Below, piece by piece: positions 56,998 through 64,000 of a DNA stretch of 64,000 bases. The position numbers were made by a program, and so were the translations under genes. Origin of the DNA: Gyrodactylus bullatarudis (Eukaryota > Platyhelminthes > Monogenea > Gyrodactylidea > Gyrodactylidae); NCBI GenBank assembly GCA_012064415.1, contig SSNU01000019.1:1-64000 (forward strand), in the 5' to 3' direction. How positions within the stretch are numbered: the first letter of the stretch is position 1; every line of letters begins with the position of its first letter. The notes below the pieces were generated by a model. The model made no database searches. It was not told the origin of the DNA and saw only the letters and a program-made list of their open reading frames with translations.

Positions 56998-59900
56998 AAA
57001 CCCTAGAATGGAACTTATATTTTTTTTTCCGAACAACTCACGTGAGGACTTACTTTTCTGATAAATTTCAGTACTTAGATTAGTACTTTGCATAATTTTA
57101 AACGATGAAAGTCGTTCTCCATTATATCATTACTCATTTTTCCCATAATATCCCACGGATATGATAAAACAACGAAATTCACCATGAAGGGCTTCTTGAT
57201 GATAAGTTTACTATTTTTGAAGATAAAAATTAATAAACTCAATAAATGGCCAAGATAAACTGGATTTTAGTGATTGCGTAGGAAAAATTCATTGAAAATT
57301 GAGTGACGATTTGAAAAATTCTGGATTTTTAAAACCGAATGACATAATGGAGAATCATTTTCGATACATGCTTCAATACAAAATAATAATGCTTAGAATT
57401 GATAGTTTTATCAGAAAAGTAGGTCCTAATATGAGGTTAAAAATTTCACCCTAGCCTAGTACACTCGATTTGTATTAAGACTCCCATTAGCAAGAATGAA
57501 TTTCTCATTCGAGGGTTAATATTAATTTAAAAGTTTATAGCGTGTCCAACGATTCAAAATTTATCATTTCTTGTGGTAAAAAAATTCAATTAAAATTGGT
57601 GGCGCAAAATTATATCATGCAACTTTCATGTCCAAAAGATACATATGTGTCCTAATCTAGATGTATTCCCACAAAGTTTTACTTATTTTGAAATAGATAT
57701 TCAAGCCTAAATAAATATCTCAAGAGTACATGATAATTTGATATTATTAAATTGTTTTCAATAAATTTTTGTAAAGTCTTTGATTCATTCTTATAAATTT
57801 GGCGGTTTATTAGTTTCTTTGGACTGGATTGGCGAATGAGTTTGTATATATTCTGCTCGAATAGTTGATAGAAGATGCTGGGAATACGGTTGTTTTTTTC
57901 ACAATGATTCTGTATGTGCTTTAATTTATTTTACTATTTACAGTTACAATTGTTGTCATTGGTGACAATGGTAGAAATAAAAATAAGTTTTATTATCCAG
58001 ACAAAGGGAGAAATTGTTTCCCTCTCAGCTCTCTAATCTTTCCACTTCATTCTGTGTGTTTCCTTCTGTTTTCTTATTAATACTAAGAAAAATAGGAGAA
58101 TTTCTTTTTCATTTTTTTTCAGAAAACACTAATCAATAGACTTACAGTTGAAATTAGTGAGTATGAATATGAGCAGAGAGGACAGAGAAGAAAGAATTGT
58201 AGATGGATATCTATTCCTCTCTTTACAGGATAAAATTCCATTTATTACTAAGTGTTAAGACTAGATCAGGATCTTGATAAATTAACAGAGAACTATATGT
58301 GTAGTATGTAGTTCCTTAACACCCTATAACATGAAGATAGAAGGAGAGCTTTTTTGGTAGATTTCAGGGCAATATTTCTTTGGTTCTGACTGTACTAATA
58401 ATACTCTGATGAAAAAAAAATCGATTCGATTCCATAACTTGGAGATGAAGAATTTGTTCTCCTTATCTTATCTGGTTATAGATTTCATTATTTTCGATTT
58501 TCTTTCACCCAATTTAATCCGAATTGATATCCGATTGATTTTCATTGAACAATATGTCCATATGAAAGCTAACTTTATGGAGATTGTCTTCTCACACCTA
58601 AATGTTAGAGATTGGACAACCAAGTGCCAACTCCAGAATAGCAGTGGTTACAAACGTCTATCAAAACGTTGATGACGTGGGTTCAAATAATAGCCATGGT
58701 GTACTGACGCGTCTACATCTGTTACCGGGATTTGAATGGAAAGATCTAGAGAAATGAGTGATTCCAAATCTTCCCAAGCATTCCGTAATGACTCCAAGCA
58801 GAAAAATTGTATTAATTATTGGTCAGAATATGAAAAATTTTAACTCGGTTCAATCATCTCTGGACCCTTAATGAATAGAATTCATTGGATACCTTTGATC
58901 ATTGTAGCGATATGTACATAATATGAAAATATCTAATTGAATTAGATCTCCAAAGGCTAGATCATTAATGCGATGTGTGAAACTGGCTGAAAAAAATAAA
59001 ATATTCTCTACTTCATAGAATTTTCATTACAAAATTTAATCCAAGCATTGTTCCTTGTTTTTTGGTCCTTCTGTTGGAATGATGGATGAGTTACTTAATG
59101 TGCAGTAGGCATAGATTTTTCAATTCTAATATGTTCAATTGAAAGTGTGGTTTGAGTTTTTGGTTTAAATTGTATTAATTATTCTCTCCAAAATAAATTG
59201 ATTAAAGAGGTAGTGATAGTATCCATTTTTAATACGAAATTATTGTAACCAATACATAAATATCGCTTTGGACCATGTGTTTTCGACAGGCTAGAAATCG
59301 ATAATTGGCAAAATCCATCTCTAATGTGCAGTTGAATTTCTCGATTATCCCTTGCATGTAAAATCATGTTTGATTAAATTTTACAAACGCGGCCTTAAAC
59401 TGGATTTTTCATTATATTTTGCATATAAGTATCAAGTGAAAATATTATTGTACCAAAGGTTTTATTCATGGAAATTTCCTCAAATAGAATACATAAGCTG
59501 CAAATTTTACAACTATTTTTGTGTCTTTTCTATCAATTGATTTTGGAAATTAATTAAAACAACGTTTGACTGTATTATAACCATTCAGTTTGTTACCAAT
59601 AAAAGAACATTCGCTAACTCGATGACCATATGAGATATAACTTCAAGCTAAGAAAAACATTGTTTGTTAATTTCATCTAGAAGCTAATTCAGGGATTCAA
59701 AGTTTGCAAGGGTTAAAGAGTCAAACCGATTTTCGTATCGTGAATATCTTTGCCTAGCACATCTTGAGTTTGATCAAAAACCTCAGATGTTAAAACTCTT
59801 CTTAATTAACTGATTAACTCTAAATTAATTGATTGATATTTTTAAAGTCGATAGCTAGCTGAAACAACCAGAGTACAAGATCTGCGTTAAAATTTCAAAT

Positions 59901-60416
59901 TCATGAATAAGACAGCTGTCATGAAAATGGTCTCAAATTTACATAGCTAAAAACAAATAAATGTGCAACCAATTTAAATCAGATAAGAAAAAAATGTTTA
60001 CTCCAAAGTATTGAAAACTGTCAACATTTTTTCTGCTACATCTGATTATCAATTTGTTTGCTTGAAAATTGAACAGAAACCATTTTTTTGTAGAGGGGAA
60101 TTACTTTTCGTTTATTCACATTATCTGAAAAATTTGAAAATTATTTGCATAAAAACTGAATTATGGTTTTTATAATTAAATTTTCTTGATCCGATGAAGA
60201 AAAGTGAATAAATAAATGGACGAGAAGAGGCTTGTAACCTGAAATCTCTTCTAAAAGTATTCAATAATTCAAAAATTGTAATCTAATTTTTTTTTCCGTA
60301 TCCCCCTATTTCGATTCCACCAATATTACCATCGTTAGTAACATTTGTACCTATTTCTAGAGCCTCATTAATTATTCTTTTCTCAAAATGATTTATAATC
60401 TTAAATATAATTAGAG
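56998..60416. other. Intergenic interval, no gene seen
   Basis: AT-rich sequence with short open frames (58409-58672 the longest) lacking domain or splice support. The segment near 59288 (GCTAGAAATCGATAATTGGCAAAATCCATC) is shared with about 40053. Confidence 0.4.
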
Positions 60417-61148
60417 AAGGACACTATGTGCAATAGGATCTTGATCCAAACATTTTCTGGATCGAAATTTTGTGCTGATTTCAGATCTGTAATTATATTT
60501 TCTAGATTGTGTCTGGTTTTCGAGATATATTGAAAAAACTGAATTTGAGAATTAAAAAAAATAAATAATTTCAAACAATTAAATTTTTATTAAAATAAAA
60601 AATTCAATTAACTAATTAGGCATCATTAGAATCACAATTAAACTTCCTATCTAATGATACCTTGAGTGTCGCCCAAAACAAAAAATTGCAGCTACTTTTT
60701 TGTCGAAAATTTTGTGATTTTGGAGTCAATTTTCTCCATAAATTTTAACTTCAAACGCTCATATCTTTCAAGGGCTTTTTACATATTTTCTTCCACATTC
60801 TAGATCAAAATTTTATGCTCTTTCTGAAAAAGTTGATTAGAATTTACAAAATCATTTTGTTCTTGTATATTTTTACCCCTTTTAATCCCACACTCAGTTA
60901 TGGTCATATTACTATAGTAATAGCTATTCTATACACTACCACTCGAATTTAGGTGAGAGATACATCAAATCGTAACTAATAATTTATTTGAGTTTTCACT
61001 TCAAAACTTTTGGTATAATTGAAATCTTGTCTAAGCTCAGCAATGCTTCAAAAAGTTTATAATTACAGATCTGAAATCAGCACAAAATTTCGATCCAGAA
61101 AATGTTTGGATCAAGATCCTATTGCAAAATTTTTCTGAAAGTGTCCTA
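60417..61148. mobile_element. DNA element with ~75-bp terminal inverted repeats
   Basis: The left arm (GCAATAGGATCTTGATCCAA, CATTTTCTGGATCGAAATTT, TGTGCTGATTTCAGATCTGTAAT; about 60430-60500) is repeated inverted at about 61060-61130. AGGACACT lies at both outer ends. The 560-bp centre has no long open frame. Very good arm identity suggests recent activity. Confidence 0.75.
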
Positions 61149-62257
61149 GTGTGTTATCTTAGCATTTTCGAAATCCTCTGCAAGAGATTTCGGAAAAAGG
61201 ATGGTTATATTCAAACTGAATCTACTTTTACCAATATTTAATGAAGATTTCAGATTCTGTTATGGAACATAACAATTTTCCCAGCGAAGAAAAGTGAATT
61301 TAGCACATTTTCGATGAACAAGAGTTATCAAGACAAAAGTAGTTGAATGAATGATTGACTAAATCTTCAAATTCTAGAAAAGAAAATATCCCTAGTGCTC
61401 AAAGGATGTACAGTTGGAACCGAAACTCGATGGCCACCCCAGAAGAAAATAGAGTGTAATATATTGCGAAAATACCAAAATTTCACAAGGAATTCATTGG
61501 TGCATTCAGTTTTCCTTTTAGTTCGCGTTTTTAAGGGTAACATTTAGAAGTATGAAAAATTGAGTTTTTAAAGCTTTATTGCGAGATTCAGAGAGGTTTT
61601 AGAGAGTTCAAAAGCCTTTTAGTGTATAAAAGAGAAGTTCCTTTTTCATAAGAACATTAAAGTTTCCCTTAAAAAGAACTCTAAAAAAACTTGTTTTATG
61701 TAGGTCTACTTGTAAACGACCGATCAAAATCAGGGTTTTGGATCACATAGTGAAGGGGTGTGAATCAAGTATACGTTTATTCGAGCTTCAAATGGTCGAG
61801 TTTGAAAGATATAAAAGTGCTGATTTCAAAAGTAGTCCGGGCAAGAAAATGAGTTAATCAGATCTTAAGTGATTGGATCTTGAAATCCAGATCATATTTA
61901 ATGATTAATCAGACACTCTTTATTAAAATTATTCAATATTTCATGAATTATAAATAATCATCTATAATCAAAACATATACTAATATATATATCAACGCAT
62001 AATTCATTAGGAACATTTTTATTATATTTGATCGATCGAATTGTACTTTAAATAGGAAGTCTATCTAGGATTTTTATTGCAGAAGAACATTTTGGCTCAC
62101 AAGTGAAGGAAGTATCCTGTTCAGTGAATAGATTTTTAGAATTATTTTACCTCTCGTTTGAGACTATTTCACCAAAGTACTTTCATCTGTCGTGATATTT
62201 TAAAAATGATGATGATTTTCAAATTTTGAAGTTTTTGTTTTACCCCTACATCTATGT
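61149..62257. other. Intergenic interval, no gene seen
   Basis: Contains a GACCGATCAAAATCAGGGTTTTGGATCACATA repeat (about 61720) with a relative at about 5455-5485 (next to the receptor exons). No gene. Confidence 0.4.
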
Positions 62258-62330
62258 TGTAAAAAGGAACAATTAGAAACTGAAGCTTCTTGTCTAAGAT
62301 GCTTAGCAACTCCAGTATTTTGTGAAAATT
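62258..62330 (-). pseudogene. Penelope-like element GIY-YIG remnant (short)
   Basis: The minus-strand frame NTGVAKHLRQEASVSNCS matches the ITRHLRQEGHEASISNFS portion of the copy at 47676-48038, with a three-residue deletion. It is only about 24 codons long; decayed fragment. Confidence 0.55.
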
Positions 62331-62382
62331 TTGACAGCATTTTCAATCAATTATTTCATAAAATCGAAAAACAACAACTCAC

Positions 62383-62478
62383 TCATCTTTGTTGGCGTTG
62401 ATATCAACTGTAGATTGCTCATTGCTAATCGCTTGCCTACTATCGCTAGATACTCTCACATAAGGTAAATAAATCAAT
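62383..62478 (-). CDS. Possible isolated exon of an unidentified gene
   Basis: A 96-nt minus-strand block between an ATCAG acceptor and a GTGAGT donor reads LIYLPYVRVSSDSRQAISNE then QSTVDINANKD, with balanced codon use unlike the surrounding AT-rich repeats. No partner exon was found nearby and no family recognised. Confidence 0.22.
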
Positions 62479-64000
62479 CTGATTTTCGAGTAAAGTCAAT
62501 CAACAGATTATTTTCATCTTCTAACTGCATTTCCACCTTTATATTCTTTTATGAATATACAATGTGATCCATTGTTATGGCTATATATACATTAGTTGAA
62601 TGCTGAGTATGACGACACAAAGGTGGAACACAAATTGAAAGAATAAAATAGACCAGACACAATGTACCTCTATTTATGTATACAGTGTACAAACGTTTGA
62701 TATACTTTTGTAATAGACTTAGGAATAGAATAGAAGAGAAATTCATCATCTTAAAAATAACTATATGTATGTACATTGAGCTCATATTTCAGTTATCTAT
62801 TCTATTCTATTGATTCGCCTATCCCTTCGTACAGTAATTTAATAAGGGGGAATTACAATTTCTTGCACTTGCATTTATCGACCATTCAGTTTGATTTTAT
62901 ATTTTGTCAGACAAGACGATATTAACCCTGCATTTCATTTTCAAAATTTTCACGTACATTAGAATTTCTGCGGGTATCAGAGGTGTTTTTTTTAAATCCC
63001 TGATTTTTAACTTAAGTCAGAATCTAACCCAGTTCCTTGAGACGATTTTTCCCACCAAAGGTCCTGTTTTTGTAAAAATTATTCAATAATTTATCGAATA
63101 AAGGTATGATCAAACAATAATAAGAAAAGAAAATCCAAGCAAGTAGTTATATCATTTTTTTGCTGTTGAATGCATAAAATTGAAATTTTGCCTCTATTGT
63201 CTTACCATCCAAAGAAATTCTCTTCCAAAAATGTCAGAATTTTCTCAAGATTTTTTGGAAACCGATTCAAAAGGCACAGTTCCACTGATTCAGGAAAGAG
63301 AATTTGAAAAATAAACTTTGTTTGGAAAAAATTGGAGACATTCAAAAATTTGATTTTTTCACCTTTTGTTAATTTCAAGGTGTTAAAGGGAACAAACGTA
63401 ATTTTTCAGGATCATTATTAGCTAATAGTCAAAGAAAACAAAAATGTTCGCTGAGATTTAAGGAAAGACTCAATCGTCTACTTCTCATTTTTAATGTTTG
63501 AATATTAATTAATTAGGATGATCCAAGATCAATTCAAATTGGAGGTTCTTTCAAAAATTCAAGGGTAATTATTGGTTTCTAAGTCTATTGGTAATCCTGA
63601 TAAATATGACATTGGCAAGAGAAGCAATTCTGAATATTATGTAAAAGAAAAGTGACCTTGAGAAATCATCAATTTCTGAAGATAAATAGAAATAAGGTAT
63701 CAGCATTTTTACAGGCTTAAGAAAGGGATGATAATACAAGACTGGTTATGAAACTCAAAGGTCACCCTTGTTCAGGAAACTGCCAAAATACTTTTGATCT
63801 ATTCATGTTGATGATGGTTGACTGATGAGCTATATGAACATGGAAAAATTTTATGAGAAGCTCTAAAACACCTAGGAGAGCTTACCCATTGTCCTCACAA
63901 ATAATTAAAAATATATATTTCAAGAACTGTATATATTCGTTTCAAATCTCAATCAATTAACGATTTCTCAAAAAGCAATAAACTCCAAGAAAAAAATATT
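62479..64000. other. Terminal interval, no gene seen
   Basis: AT-rich, with short open frames only. Foldback-type end TTTTTGTAAAAATTATTCAA near 63067. No other structure recognised. Confidence 0.4.

Noticed and set aside
1..64000. CRISPR arrays, bacterial operons, ribosome binding sites or rRNA genes
   Set aside because: None seen. The spliced genes and transposon types show this is animal nuclear DNA.

Overview
This is an AT-rich (roughly 70% A+T), gene-poor, repeat-dense animal nuclear sequence. The genes are metazoan: a PGAP2/Frag1-family protein, an Atg13 HORMA exon, a NEMP/TMEM194-family nuclear-envelope protein, a multi-Ig single-pass receptor, a CAP-domain secreted protein and an SLC35F-type transporter. 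The species cannot be named from sequence alone. Two traits stand out. Many introns are extremely short (28, 31, 32, 35, 37 and 40 nt), mixed with introns of several kb. One gene pair is spaced like a polycistronic unit resolved by spliced-leader trans-splicing. No rRNA, CRISPR or prokaryotic signal was seen.  Layout: 1-1868 is the decayed 3' part of a Ty3/gypsy retrotransposon (+). 2940-6079 is a run of minus-strand exons: Atg13 HORMA exon (2940-3410), PGAP2-like gene (3500-4297), an unidentified terminal exon (5111-5342) and the last three exons of an unidentified membrane receptor (5550-6079). 6080-24700 is essentially a transposon graveyard: a Penelope-like GIY-YIG remnant (8881-9027), the C-terminal end of a LINE-type reverse transcriptase (11167-11562), a Ginger-derived MITE (11898-12121) and several palindromic elements (14855-15450, 17080-17700, 17950-18395, 20254-20584).  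24713-26509 holds a divergent pair: a four-TM protein (-) and a NEMP-family protein (+). 27018-39615 is a spliced multi-Ig receptor gene (+; 8 exons, 860 codons, every exon junction in phase). 41334-42072 is a complete four-exon CAP gene (-). 42225-50319 is an SLC35F-like transporter gene (-; 8 exons found) whose introns are full of MITEs and a nested Penelope remnant. 52008-52895 is a 5'-truncated Penelope-like GIY-YIG ORF (-). 55361-56993 is a young Ginger1-type DNA transposon with 155-bp inverted repeats and a KRBA2-like integrase/transposase containing a 31-nt intron. 57000-64000 is mostly repeats with no convincing gene.  The host genes do not form a single pathway. PGAP2 (GPI-anchor remodelling) and Atg13 (autophagy initiation) are linked only by their tight tandem layout. 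The most unusual material is the short-intron architecture, the Ginger1 autonomous-like/MITE pair and the several families of near-palindromic foldback elements.
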